The position numbers and the translations under genes were made by a program. Below the pieces are notes generated by a model. It was not told the origin of the DNA. It was given only the letters and a program-made list of their open reading frames with translations, and did not search any database. 64,000 bases of DNA. It comes from Oryzias latipes (Eukaryota; Chordata; Actinopteri; Beloniformes; Adrianichthyidae). The stretch spans positions 1,878,001 to 1,942,000 of the forward strand of contig NC_019867.2 of NCBI RefSeq assembly GCF_002234675.1. Reading direction: 5' to 3'. Of the stretch, positions 1 to 12,680 are shown piece by piece; the first letter of the stretch is position 1, and each line of letters begins with the position of its first letter.

Positions 1-829
1 GGGCCGTTTCCATCCATCCTCACTGTGCTTCCCAGGAAATGTAACAGCAGCAGCGGCGCCGCGGCCCGCCCACGCCGGCGCCGCGGCCCGCCCACGCCGG
101 CTTTGGTCAGAAGTTTCTAAAGCAGGTCCCTCTTTTCACGAACGTTCAGCCACAGATTTCCAGCGTTTTTGCAGCCCCGCTGTAAGGCAGAAACAGGCTC
201 AGGCCTCCCTTGTAAGTTTTGTGGGCGTTTCTTTCCTTTTTTGTTTGCGTGACAAAAAATAAAATAAAAGAAATGTAGTTTTTCCAGAGAAACGATCACA
301 GCAAACGGGTTCAGAGACTTGGAAGCTCTTTGAAAGGGTTTGACCGGAGTTTGGCAGAGAGCAGGAACTTGGCTGGAACGTCAGAAAAAACCTGTGGTCC
401 TCAAAAAAAAAAAAAAGTAAATACAGTTTCATCCGCTAAGCATACAAGTGCAAAGAGTTCACACTGGATCAGAGTTAGCTAGAGTTTGGCTCATTTTGCT
501 CTTAAAAATAGTGTTTTGTTTCGTTTTTTTGCCTTTTGAAGCGTCCGAGGCGCGGATGCAGACGTTTCTGACAGTCTGTTCCTCACAACACTGATGACAG
601 AGGAGAACCGGGACCGCGGCCCCCTCAGGAGGAGAGTGGCACAGGCCGGCATTGGCCACGCCCACTGGGTGTCCGGGGTGAAGGGAGTGAGGGTGGGGGT
701 GTGTGTGCAGTAGGACGGGGGCGGAGCGTGTCCCATTGCCGAGGTTTGTGTTTTTTCCCAGAATCTCCCACCCCCCCACCCCCACCCTCGTGCTGCCGCC
801 TTCCTGAGTTCGGGAGGAGGGATCCCGGA
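1..829. other. 3' flank of scarb2, no separate gene
   Basis: No further coding exon is visible downstream of the scarb2 stop codon (the gene runs leftward). Part of this is probably scarb2 3' UTR, but I saw no AATAAA on the minus strand to fix its end. Positions 55-98 hold two perfect tandem copies of a 22-bp GC-rich unit. ORFs here read through low-complexity sequence and have no recognisable domain. Confidence 0.5.
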
Positions 830-3800
830 TCAGCACTTCTGCGCGTCCACCGGCGACAGGGCGATGTAGGAGCCGTTCCGCATCATCTGGCCGGACGGCG
901 TCTCGGAGCTGTCGTCGGGTTTGCTGCTGACCTGCGTGTACGCCGCGTCGTCTTTCCCCGTCTGAGCGAGAGAACAGAGTCAGAGAACGGAACCGCACAG
1001 AACCACAAGAACTATGAACACTTCCACTTTAAAAAACAACAACGGAGATGATGATGATGATGATGAAGTTACAAAAACACAAACAATAAACCAGAAATGT
1101 CAAATAATGAAAGAACAAAAAAGGCAAAACTGAAGACTTACAGCAAAAGAAGGAAAAGCCTCATTAAAATCAATACGTTTTACTTCATTCTAAAACAGAA
1201 AGGAAAAAAGGGGGGGGTTACAGGAAATTAAAACTGGAACATGGTTAATACAACAGTTCATATTGCAATTAAGCATTTTCACATCAAGCTAAAACACCGA
1301 TATGTTTAAGCTAACACTTTAGCATCGGAGATTTAGCGAACGGCGTTTACCGCACTTTTCAATTATTTACAGAATCTAGTCAATATTTCTATTCTTCAAT
1401 TACAGAATAGCATTTCCAACACAGAACTGCGACACTTTACGTTAGTTCCACACGATAAGGCACATCTAAATGCCTCAACGTAAAAGAAAAGATATATATA
1501 AATAAAACCCGGAGTGCCTTTTATATGGATTAACTCTGGTTACTGATGTCGAAGCGATTTTGAAAATACGATAACGTGGCTAACATGAAAAAAAAAGGTT
1601 GGGTGTTACAGATGTTGTAAATAAGCTAACACGGCTAACGCTACTAGCATGGCTAACGTGTAGCAAAGTTGGATTGTTTTTTTTTTTAACATGTTACTAA
1701 CAAAGTTGGGAGTTAGCGCCGACCCTGTAACATTTGTCGTAGCAATCTGTTTTTTATGTGTTGCAAAAAAGATTTGGTGTTACAGATGTTGTAAATAAGC
1801 TAACACGGCTAACGCTACTAGCGTGATACAAACAATGTCTGTGTCTGAATTCCTTCACTATTATGGTGCGTTTACCATTTTGTAGTGCTGTCTGTGCATT
1901 AGAATTTACCCAAAAGATTGGCGAATATAGACCACAATGCATTGCGTTGAACATTTTTTGCAGAAAAAACGTTTTTTAATTAACTATCAAGATTTTCCTC
2001 TTCAGAACACAGTAAATTCATAAAAAGTGGTTCTTTGTTTTGGTTGATCATAGGTGCGTGAACAAACATTCGGATTCGGGGCTCAGATGCCGGATCCGAC
2101 AATCGTTTGCAGCAAAGTCAGCAGCTTTACGGCAAACATAAAGATGCGTATGCAGCAAAGTCAGCCGCTTTGCGGCAAACGTAAAGATGCGTTTGCAGCA
2201 AAATCAGCAGCTTTACGGTAATTGTAAAGATGGATGCGTTTGCAGCAAAGTCAGCCGCTTTACGGCAAAAGTAAAGATGCGTTTGCAGCAAAGTCAGCCG
2301 CTTTGCGGCAAACGTAAAGATGCGTTTGCAGCAAAATCAGCAGCTTTACGGTAATTGTAAAGATGGATGCGTTTGCAGCAAAATCAGCAGCTTTACGGCA
2401 AACATAAAGATGCGTTTGCAGCAAAGTCAGCAGCTTTACGGTAATTGTAAAGATGGATGCGTTTGCAGCAAAGTCAGCCGCTTTACGGCAAAAGTAAAGA
2501 TGCGTTTGCAGCAAAGTCAGCCGCTTTGCGGCAAACGTAAAGATGCGTTTGCAGCAAAGTCAGCAGCTTTACGGTAAACATTAACAAGCTTTGGGTTAAA
2601 CTTGCAGAAGCTGAGCGCAGTTAAAAACAACAGACATCCAGTCAAAAACATCACAAACTAACATTTCCTATCGTTGGTGACACTACCATCTACAGCTGTG
2701 TGAGGACCACGCACGCCTACGTTAGTGCGCATCACTACTGCGGCTCTCAGCGCGGCGGCGCGGCCGCTCCTTACCTTCTTCTGGCGGTTTCGGCAGAAGA
2801 GGACGACGAGCACGAGCAGCAGGATGATGCCCATGCCCACGATGAAAACGGGGAAGTTGGAAACCAGCGTGACGATGAGGAGCAGCGTCTTCATCTGAGC
2901 TGCCGACCCGTCGTCGATGGTCGCCGTCTGCGGCACAAAGAGGAAAAGCGTGAGTTGGCGCTGGGATCTGTCGCTCTGACCGCGGATCAGAGGATCTCCT
3001 CACCTCGTTGACAAACATGATGGGAAAGATGGTCTCGTTGATGTGGCGTGTTTTTCTGAGGGACAGAAACCAGACGGTCAGACGGCGGGAAAACAGAAAA
3101 ACACGAGTCGAACCGGCAACGGTTTAAAGTGAAGAGAAAAAAACAATTGTAAAAAATAATCAGTTACAAAACTGGTTTACATCTAAAGTAAAAGTTGAAA
3201 ATCCAAAGAAATATAAAACATTTTGGAAAAAAAAATGTAAATCCTGAAACCATGAACCTTAGTTAGCCTTAAGCCCATTGGCTTATAGAGGTTCTGATGA
3301 TGTCATTTCTGCTTCACAACAGAACCTAATGGGAAAATAAAGCTGAGTTACTGGTACAAAATTTAATTTGGCAACTACCACACCAAAAAAATAAACATAA
3401 AGAAGTAAAATTATGAGATTTAAAGTTGTAAATTCACGAGAGGAAAAATTAATCTTAAATTTATGACTTTATGCTCGTAATTCAACAGTTGTGACAATTT
3501 TTCTCATAACTTTACGACTTAAAAACTGTCATCAAGCTGATTTTCCTCACCGACTCCTTCATGCTCTTTACAAAACGCTTTTTGGAGCGTCCAAAATCCA
3601 GCGCCCGGGAAAATCTCTCAGAACTTACCAACACATACGATTTTTCGTTTGGATAAATGTTAATTTACTTTACGTGTTTTAAAGAAATCGTCCAAGATTT
3701 CGGCATCAGAAGTGGATTCATAAATTCTCTGGAAAACGTTCCCATCTATTAGGTTCTATTATTGGGTTCAGCAAATTGGCGACCCCGTATTAAAACAGTG

Positions 3801-6800
3801 AGCGTTTGGGTTCAGGAGACGGGACAGTCCTGCACCATAGGGGTTACATTTACCGCCGTCCTCCAACAGAGGAACAGCTGTGAAGCAGTGAAGGAACTCA
3901 CGGGAAGCCCGGGATCCTCTTCACGATGACGTTGAGCTGCGCTCTCTTGCAGGCCCGGATGGGGACTCCTGTGGTCTGAAAACACGGGCAAACAGCGTCT
4001 CAGTCCAAAAGCTGAAGCAGAACACCTGAAAGCGCGGCGTCAGCCCCACGGACTGCAGGACCTACAGGCTGCAGGTCCAGGTACGTCTCGTGCTCGTCCT
4101 TGTTGGGGTTCATCCCTTCCACGGCGTTGATGTATTTGGGGTCGGCCTGGTAGAAGTGGGGGAAGGAGACCACGATGGGAGCACCTTGGAGGAGAGGAGA
4201 GGAGGAGACACGTGAGCACAGAGATACGACGGCGTCTGGGAGCCGTGGAGCGGCCGAAAGCTTTTATTAGGGGCCGAAGGTTGAGGAAAGAGGAAACCCC
4301 CCACTGAAGACCTTGAGAGTGAAGGACAAAGCTCCTGCGTTCCTGTAAACGAGGTCAAACGTGAAGAAGGATCCAGGTTCCCTCCTGGACTTCCTGGTTC
4401 CCTCCAGACAAACGGTGGTGTTTAGATTAAACCGCATTATCCACAGATGGATCGTAAAAGCAGCAAGATTAGATTTTACAGCCGCTGCAAGCTTTGTCCA
4501 ACGACATTTTCCCTGTTCCTCAACGATCTGAACACAGAAATACCCAGAAATGCTGCAATATTTAGCTTCATTGACCTGCTTTATGTCAACCTTCATCAGA
4601 AAAACGCTACAAGAGGACACTAAAAACACCCAAATCACCATTTTCATCAGAGCGGGTCTTTAAATCTGAGCAGAAACACTGAGGTGTGATGGAAAAGGAG
4701 GATAACTGTTGTAAAGAATCTCTCCTTTGATTAGAAACAGACGGGAAAAAGCAGCTAAAGTGCTGCCAAGACGATGACCTGTAGCTACGGACAGCAGAAA
4801 AGGAGGGAAAATGTGCTGGTTCGCAGGTTTGAGGCGTCCGGAAAAAAACGGGAAGCAGACCGAAGGTTTTCAGCGGCGGTGAGTTCGTCTGCTGCAGAGT
4901 CGGCAGAATTTCCTCCCAAACGGATGACGAAAGCAGAGCAAACGAAAGGCTTGAATCGATCTGAATGAGCAAACAGCAAAGTCCAGGTTTCAGGAACCGC
5001 CATTAATGACTGTGATTCGCCGCTCAATCGGCGCTCAGATTGCCTTATCAGAGCCATAAACGGCCTCCGATGACCCCGCTGCTTCGTCAGCGCGTTAATC
5101 ATCGACACGGGTTGAGTAAACTCTGCACGCCGCCCGCTGACTGGAAGGTTTTGGGGGGACGTTGTCCCGCACGCCGCGGCAGACGTAGGTCAAGCGGGGG
5201 CCCCCTACCTTCTCTGCAAACGCTGACTTTCAGCACGCCGGTGCCCAGGCAGTCTCCGGCCGGCACGCAGAAGCCGGCGTTGGCGGGGTTGTCTTTGGGG
5301 CTCATCAGGACGTCCTCCGGCGGGGCGAAGCGGAACGCCTGGATCCCTTTCACCTCTACGTCCTCCACGTAAGCCAGGTGGATGGACCTGGGGGCCGACG
5401 CAAACGGAATCAAACAGGAATCAAACCTGAACAAGCAGCGGCCCGGGCGGGCGCCGCTTCCCGTCTCGCCTGGCCGCCACGCTTTGACTGTAAACAAATC
5501 AAAGGGCAAACGAACCTGCAGAGGTCGGCGGCGAAGATGTAGAGCAGCTCGTTCCTGTTGATCAGCGGGTGGAAGACGGCGCCGTCCGTCCCGTTGATCA
5601 TGTTGCTCTGGTTGGACGACCACCAGGACATTTCCCTGCAGAAACAGGAGGCAACTTCAAACTCTGATCACGAAATGCCACTGGTTTTTCAAAATAAAGG
5701 TGGTTTCCCACTGTAAGGCTCTTCCAAATAAATACTAGAAAATCCCAAAACGGTGCGTTCACATGCAGCCCGTTCTGTAGGAGTAACTTTAGGGAATTCT
5801 GGGTAAAGATCCTCTTCCTAATGCAGCTTTGTGCGGTTCATGTTCTGACCTAAATGCTAGATAAACTATTGTGACATGATGCTGCCTGTCAATACTGAAA
5901 GAGCCGCGACGCCTTTCCGTGTCAGGCGGCGCGTGACGCGACGCTCCTGCCAGAACCGGTTTGAGCCCACGGATGCTGACGGCATCACGGATGTCGGTTA
6001 TCCAAACCGAGGTTTTGCAACCTCGCTCTGCGTGACCAGCTATCCTTTCGGATGCCGGTTGTGCAACACTGCAAACATCCCGGGGAGCAAAGTGCTGACA
6101 GAACACCCCACCCACCCCCCACCCCAAAAGAAAAAAAAAAGGGGGGTTACCTCAGGCCGTTCCACGTGTCGATTTTGCCGTAGTCCAGGTAGTTCTGCTC
6201 CCCGGTGTGGAAGACAAATTCTCCTTCATGCGTGCCGTTTTTCTGCAGGACAAGCACACGAGAACAAGTTAGTGGGGGGGTGGGGGTCGCTGTAGGTCAG
6301 AGGGGTGTTTGAACTCGACCCTCAAAGTCCACTGTTGGATCTGTGCTAAAACCTCTAACCTGGTTTTCAGACATTGGACCGCTCTTCTAGCTTCTTTTTG
6401 CTCAACATCCTTCTAAATTTTCTCAAAATTCAAGAATTTTTGTCTCATTAAGAGCAAGGATCAAAAAATAAGAAAATGTTAATTAAAATGAGTCCAAATC
6501 CTTTTGCTCCAAACTCTTGACACTAGAGAGAATGTGGTTTAAGACTCAAACGCAACTCAGTCATTTTGGTTTAGACTGGCCTTCATTGCCTTTTGTTCTA
6601 GTAGATTGATGTTCTACGTATCAGTGCCAGTTTTAGCATCTATGAGGATTTATTTACAGGGGCCAACTTGATCTAAAATGACTCATTTCCTCTTTTAACA
6701 CTATTTTTTGTCACCGTTTTCAAAATAAAGGTTATGAAAAGTCAAAAAATACAAACCATTAAGCTTAGAGCTAGTAAAATAAATCTGTATTATTGGGCTG

Positions 6801-9800
6801 TAGAACAATCCAGCAGCTTTTTTTCCTGTTTTACATGTTTGTGTGGAACTCTTTCTTTGTAGATTCTAATATTTTATTCTCAGATTTCTCACTGAAAAGC
6901 GCCTCGCTGCAGACAGATCATTGAACTGCTTTTCTTTGGATTAAATAAATGAGTTAAGTATGACTCAGGCTGGATTTGAACTCACGACCTTCTAATCACA
7001 GGGTGGACACTCTACCACATGACCCCTGAGCTGAGTTTTTGGGCGGCGTCCTCTGAATTGAGGAAGGCGTCGGCGTCCGTCTTTGTGACGAAGTGCTGAC
7101 TGAAGGAGAAGTAAAACCTGATCTCTCAGCACCCAAAGTCCTCGTTTGCTCTCCAAAAACAGGATCTTTGGTGGGATTTGAACCGACGTCACGCTTACCT
7201 TCCACATCAGCCCGAAATATTCGTCCACGTCGGGCTTCATGCTGTGGATCTTTGAGAGCAGCGGGTCCTTGAAGCCCCACAGGATTTCGTGGACGGTGCG
7301 GTTCATGAAGACGTCCACGCCCAGGGAGGACATGTAGATGGACACCATGCTCCGCAGGAAGAAGGAGTAGGAGTTCAGCTCGTCCATCACCGCCTGGAAG
7401 ACACGAGACGCGGCGTTGGCCGGGAGGAAAGGCGGCGGTGGAGGGGAACTCGCCGTCCCTCCGACCGGACGGAACCACCGTTTGAGGAACTGAAATCGCA
7501 GCCGTCATCCAAAGCCGGAGGCGGCGGCGCTTCCTGGCGTCACTCACCACAAAGGGGATGTTGATGGTGGTGACCATGTCCACCTCGGGGTTACCGGCGG
7601 ACTTCTCCGGGACAAAAACAAAGGATTTGGGGTTCAGGGCGTAAAGCTTGGTGCCGTTCTCCAGGAACGTGACGTTCTCCCGCGGCCGGTATTCCCTGTG
7701 GAGGACAGACACGGTCCGTCACGCCCGCCCGCTGCCAGTCTGGAAGCCCCCGGGCGCGAGCCCCGCCCCGCCCCGCCACGGCTGCAGCCCGAGCGCTCAC
7801 CTGTAGGTGTACGGGCCGATCTGCTTCACGGAAGCCTTCTTGCCCTGCAGGAACTCCCAGGGGTTGGTGACGTTGAAGAAGTAGTACTCCATGTAGACGG
7901 GCGGGGGCGGGTTCTTCCAGGACTCAAACACCTGGCTCTTCTCCGTCAGCGTGATTTCCTGCGGGGCAAAAAAAACCACGTCAGAAACGGTTGGCGGGAA
8001 GCAGCCCCGCCCACCATTCCCGTCACTCATAACTGCGATTTCTATAATCTGTCCTGCTAGCTTACAGCCCCTCATACCCCCCAACCGAACATCAAGCTCA
8101 GACGAGGAAAACAAAGACGTTTATGGATCCAGTGAATGCATCAGAATGGAGCGGAGCAGGGACGCTGTGGCCCCGCCCACCGTACTTTCTACAAATACAA
8201 TCTTTTTCATTTTTCGTCTGCTCCTGTTTCACAACCATTTAAAGAAAGTTTTATTGTAAAAATATGAGAAAAATACTACAAGAACATGTCAAAAAACAAA
8301 ACAAACATGGCGGTGGGTCTCAAACATTTGGTTGACTTGAAGGGCTGACTGAGATGTTTGGGGGGGGGGGGGGGGGGGGCGGCTCATCTGCTCTGAAAAA
8401 ACTCTTAAATGGCAGACGAGCTTCCTCCTCCTCCTCCTCCTCCTCCTGAGACGCTCTTGAAGAAGCCGGACACGCTGGTCGCTCACAGCTGCTTATCGCC
8501 GTGACGCCGTCACTTAAAGCTTCCTGTTTGTGTCGCCGTTTCCAGGAGACAAACGGGTTTTGGAGAAACTTTGCAGAAGCGACAAAGGGCAGGGATCAAG
8601 TTCACAGGAATCACTTTGGTCTAATGATCCGACATAGCAGAATGTCCCATGAAAACGTCTGACTGTGAGCAGAAGTGTGTTTTTAATCAAATAAAATGTG
8701 GTTTTTTTGGTGCCACAGACTCCAGGTCTTCCCTCTAGAGGTATTTAAGAGGCTGGACTCTCTGGAGTCCTGCTGACTTTATAATTAAAAGCTGGAAGTG
8801 AAGAAGACGACGCTGAAGGCCGACAGGGACCGATCCCTGGTTTGAAACCGGCGCTGTCAGCTGGGAATTCAACCTTTGACCATCCTGGTCTGCCGTGACC
8901 TTCAGCTGAAGGTCTGATGACGGCCTGAGCCGCAGCCAAAGCGCCAGAAGGTGGAATTCAGCGCCGCGGCCTTCACCTTCAAGGTTGCTTTCACTCAGGG
9001 ACAAGCCTTCAAAACACGGCGGGAGGGCGTGGCAGGAGGAGTCTGCCGCCATCTGATTGGGCGAGGCAGGAGCGAGGAATTAGGCGATGGCTCTGGGGCA
9101 AAAAATCCTGCCCTCGGGGCCGAGAAGTCAGAGAAATTCCTGACAGGGCCCCAGGAAGCCGGTGGCGGCGCCGGTCCGGAGCAGCATCTGCTCAGCTGCG
9201 TTTAGAGGGAAAACTGTGGCGAAAGAGGATTAGCCGCCGTTTCACGTCACCACAGTGGATGAACTTCCCAAACTCCTCATTCGGGCCTCCGTCCAGGATT
9301 TAGGACGAGGCGTTCAGAGTAAATCCAGGCGCGCCTCCTCCTCCCAACTCAGAAAACGAGGAGTCAGATTGATGGATAGCCATCTGAAAGTGGAATGCCA
9401 GTTTTTTTTTTTTTTAGGTAGGAGCAGGTCAGCAGGATGTGAGCAGACAAATGCAACCCCACCCACCCTCCCCATCACCTCTGCTCCCCCTCCAGCATCA
9501 GATTTCCCCGCTTCACCTGCCAGGACTCCTTCAGGAAATCATCTCTGCTTTGATTTGTTTGATAAATGCATCAACAGAAGCCCCCCCCCAGGTCACATGA
9601 TCTTCAGGTGAACTCTCCAGGTAGCAGTGGGATGAAATATGTCACTGGGTCACGGGGGGGGGGGGGGGGGCATAAACGACAAATTCCTTCACGCTTTTTT
9701 CACTCAAACGGAACAGATGCGTTCAATGACCCTCCTTAGAGCGGGGATCGAACCCTCGGAGCACACGTGAAGGCTGATCATCTGATGTGCATCCGCGTAA

Positions 9801-10007
9801 ACGGGACTTCCACGCCGGTCATGCGGACCCCTGCTGCGGGGAGGGGGACACCGCCTCCCGTCCCGCGCACGCGCGCGGACCTACCTGCTTCAGGCGTTCG
9901 TGGATCATGGTCTGGAAGACCTGAGCCACCACCAAGGCGATGCCGAGGATGAGGAGGTGAGCGCTGACGATCCCCGTGACGTAAATGCAGCACGATCTCC
10001 GAGTCAT
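830..10007 (-). CDS. scarb2: Lysosome membrane protein 2 / scavenger receptor class B member 2-like, 12 exons
   Basis: CD36-family lysosomal membrane glycoprotein; mammalian LIMP-2 carries beta-glucocerebrosidase to lysosomes. Coding exons from the 5' end: 9885-10007, 7801-7958, 7548-7695, 7199-7393, 6151-6242, 5516-5635, 5209-5387, 4066-4184, 3902-3975, 3004-3055, 2775-2927, 830-961. All junctions are GT/AG and all phases agree, giving 514 aa (human 478). Visible: N-terminal membrane segment (about residues 7-30), YFFNVTNP, GPYTYR, ILWGFKDPLL, MINGTDG, the NAGFC...GDC cysteine pair, SFPHFYQAD, a second membrane segment in exon 11, then a 44-residue tail ending AQKC. Several N-glycosylation sequons support a luminal domain. 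Odd points: the tail lacks the usual dileucine ending, and Phe154 lies where human His150 should be. LIMP-2 fits clearly better than SCARB1 or CD36; which fish paralogue it is remains open. Confidence 0.93.
1603..1822. repeat. 46-bp direct duplication
   Basis: The 46 bp at 1603-1648 recur at 1777-1822, both beginning GTGTTACAGATG, 128 bp apart inside the last scarb2 intron. They look like a local duplication; no function is evident. Confidence 0.7.
2104..2582. repeat. Minisatellite with 43/47-bp units in the last scarb2 intron
   Basis: About eleven tandem copies of a unit built on GTTTGCAGCAAAGTCAGC then CTTTACGGCAAACGTAAA. Two length classes alternate: about 43 bp ending near CAAACGTAAAGATG, and about 47 bp with a GTAATTGTAAAGATGGATG tail. 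Open frames of about 85 codons on both strands here come from the repeat, not from a gene. Confidence 0.9.
6960..7192 (-). repeat. tRNA-derived SINE-like sequence in scarb2 intron 4
   Basis: Read on the minus strand, 6968-7023 resembles a tRNA-derived SINE head: GTGGTAGAGTG (A-box-like) followed by GAGTTCAAATCC (B-box-like). A second B-box-like GGTTCAAATCC lies at about 7173-7183. No complete cloverleaf is present, so this is not a tRNA gene. The second B box sits just beside the donor of scarb2 exon 4. Confidence 0.55.
8029..8240. repeat. Copy of a dispersed repeat (family B)
   Basis: The stretch CTGTCCTGCTAGCTTACAGC is complementary to part of the repeat at 35036-35512, and both share CCCCGCCC and TTCGTCTGCTCCTG segments with copies near 42.1 and 53.4 kb. 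It is a non-coding dispersed repeat inside scarb2 intron 1. Confidence 0.45.
8360..8447. repeat. Poly-G tract and CTC microsatellite
   Basis: A run of 20 G at 8360-8379 is followed by a (CTC)n tract at 8421-8447, in scarb2 intron 1. Another 17-G run lies at 9654-9670 in the same intron. These are simple repeats that are length-variable and prone to assembly error. Confidence 0.9.
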
Positions 10008-12419
10008 GGTGTCCGCGTGCGCTCTTCACGCGCGTCCAGAAAAAAAATAATAAAAGAGTTTGGCAATAACGAGAAAAAAAGGTAAAAGGGCGAGAAGTGC
10101 GGTTGTGAAACCTCAGTTCCGCCGTCTCCGGAGCAGCAAAGTGGGGGTTGAAGTTCTCCTCGTGGCTCCGCGTGCTCCTCCCGCTCCGGCTCTGTTGGCA
10201 CTTTAAAAATGGGCTCTAAAAACGGAAAGTTCACTTTTATCAGGCGGAGGAGCCGCAGGAGGCGCGAGCTGCTCGGAGTCGGCGGAGAAATGAGACGGTG
10301 GCTCCGCCAGCATCGGGTCGTAGAAGAAGGGCACTCCTCCTCCTCTTCCTCCTCCTCCTCCTGCTGCTCCTCCTCCTCCCCGCATAAATAAAGGCAGTCA
10401 GGCGAACAGCGACGCTTCGGGCCGCAGTTCGGGCGGCGGAGGTGTAAAGAAACAAACTTACCTCTTTGTCAACAAAATAAAAGTCGATTTTAAACCAAAC
10501 CAAAATGGCGTTTATTTGTCTGTGAGCGGGACAGATTTGAATCTAGATAACTTTATTAGCAACATCTGAGGTAGCACGGGAGGGGGGGGGGTACTTCGAA
10601 ATTTGAACTTCATCCGGTGTTTTGACAGGAAATAACAAAAACCTGCGCAGCGGTTTTTCCGTTACTTTTCTATGCAAACCGCTATCTCGCCCCATCGTGA
10701 CTCCTTAAATAAGCCCCGCCCCGATGCGAATACAGTCCCGTTTAAACCACCAACAGCCGTTGACGCGAGCGCTTTGTCTGCCGCGCGGGCGTTCTGATTG
10801 GCCGGCGGCTCGACGGACCACCGGCAGAAGACCACCCCTCCCGAGATCTGATTGGTCCGGCGTGGGGAGAGCGCTGCTGAACTTCATCGACTGATTTCAG
10901 GGCGGGGCTCCCATAAAGGTGGCGGAGCGGTGGGAGAAGCGGAGCCGAACGCTCGACCTGCGGCGGAGAAACGGCGGCGCGGCTCCGTTTTACCGACTCC
11001 TGCTGCTTCACAGCGGCCGGCAGTCCCACTGACATTATTCCAGACAGAGAAACAGATGGAAAAAGTCTCAAATGAAATTTTTTAATCTATTCTCCCCAAA
11101 AAACACAATTTTCTAGAGCAGAAAATGAGCGAATTTAAGGAAATTATAAATACTTGTGAAAAAGATAAATTTGAAGAACGAAAAACAGATTAAACCAAAC
11201 GAATCTAGATGTTGTTGATGTTTTTATTTTCTGTCACTCTTTTAGTAAAGAAAAAACATGGCATCACATTTATAAATACATTTAAAACAAAAAATAATCA
11301 TCATAAAATAAAAAACATTACAAACATTTGAAACAATCATATTTTGGAAAGTTTTTTTCATGTATTTGTCTTTTAAAAAGGATTTCAGTTTGGTTCACGC
11401 AGCCTTTTTTTGGGAGTTTGATGGCTGAAGATCATAAGTGAATCTTTTTTATTTGGTTTTGTGCTGAATTTAGTTCTTCCTCAAGAAAAAAAGAGTCTTT
11501 TGAAATCCTCACGTGTCAGTGAATAAAAGCTCCTTCAATGGGGCAGTAAAATGAAGTCAACTGGTGTGAATAATTGCAGTCATAAAGTGATTAACAGCAT
11601 ATAAATATGAGTAGTGTACACACAATTCCAGAGTTGTCAAACAGTCAATATTTGCAAGTGAAATTTACATTATTTCTACAAACATTTATGATCAATAAAA
11701 ACATATTTTAGACTTTAAATGTTTTGAGAAGTGAAAACCTTGCTTTAGTTAACTGTGAGCCCAAAATTACGGATTTAGCACCAAATGGTAAGACAAGAAC
11801 TTAAATTGTCTGCAGAAATTGTTGATGTTTTAAATATAAATTGCTGAAAACGTACGTTTTTCCTCAATTGCTCAAGTCTTTTGGCGTCTGCTCTAAACAC
11901 ATTTAAACGGCTGCAGTTCAAAAAGGCTGGAAGGTCCCCCGAGTTTTCTCTGCAGCGAGGGAAATGAAAGTGGGCTCATTTGTTTGTCTATTTAGAGCCA
12001 ATTCCCGCACGACACAACTCCATATCATTATGTACACATTATTCAGTGATCCTTTACCAAATGACATCCCCACCAGCTTCCTGAAACAAGTAACAACCAG
12101 TCCTGAGAGGTTGAACGCCACCGCGTTTGTTGGCGTTCCTCAAACGTTTTCAGGCTGGATTTTACTGCCTGTTTCTTATGTTCTCATGTGAAACTCCAAG
12201 CCTGAGTCTCAGCTGGACGAGGACCAAAGACCAAAGCATCAGACATAAAAAGTCGCAGACCCGTGAGCCCTAAAGCCAAAACGTTGTTGCACATTTTTTC
12301 TACGGGCATTCTGTGGGCGACGGGTCATTGTGAACCCTAAAGTCTCAAGTCCACTGAGCGGTCCGGTCCGGTTTAGAATGGTCCAGGCAATTCAGGTGAG
12401 CGTCTCCACTCAACATTCT

Positions 12420-12680
12420 ACTTTTAGTTTTTAGAGCCTTGCGTGGTCAAGCTCCAACGTACATTTCTGACCTTTTAACTCCATCATCTTCGGCTCGATC
12501 TTTGAGGTCTTCCAACCAAAATCTATGAAGCGTTCCAAAAAACACACTTTCAGACTAGAGGGAGATCTCTCATAGAAAAGGCGTTGCTACTCGTCTTTGG
12601 ATTTTATGCTCCTATTGTGAAGCGCTTTGTGATTCCTTCTGGGAAAAGTGCTACACAAATTAAGATATTCTATTCTGTTC
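12420..12680 (+). mobile_element. 3' end of an L2-like non-LTR retrotransposon
   Basis: The sequence GAAGCGCTTTGTGATTCCTT and the nearby AAAAGTGCTACACAAATTAAG resemble the 3' tails of fish L2/CR1-type LINEs. The segment before it reads, with breaks, like the end of their reverse transcriptase protein. It is 5'-truncated and dead. Confidence 0.5.

Noticed and set aside
2260-2577. Overlapping ORFs of 84-85 codons on both strands
   Set aside because: They are translations of the tandem repeat, present on both strands, inside a scarb2 intron.
5099-5623. 174-codon ORF as a single coding exon
   Set aside because: It spans two scarb2 exons and an intron; splice sites at 5516 and 5387 and the reading phase show the true exons.
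9760-9772. CLEAR (TFEB) element in scarb2 intron 1
   Set aside because: A CACGTG core is present, but the flanks do not fit GTCACGTGAC, and it is not at the promoter.
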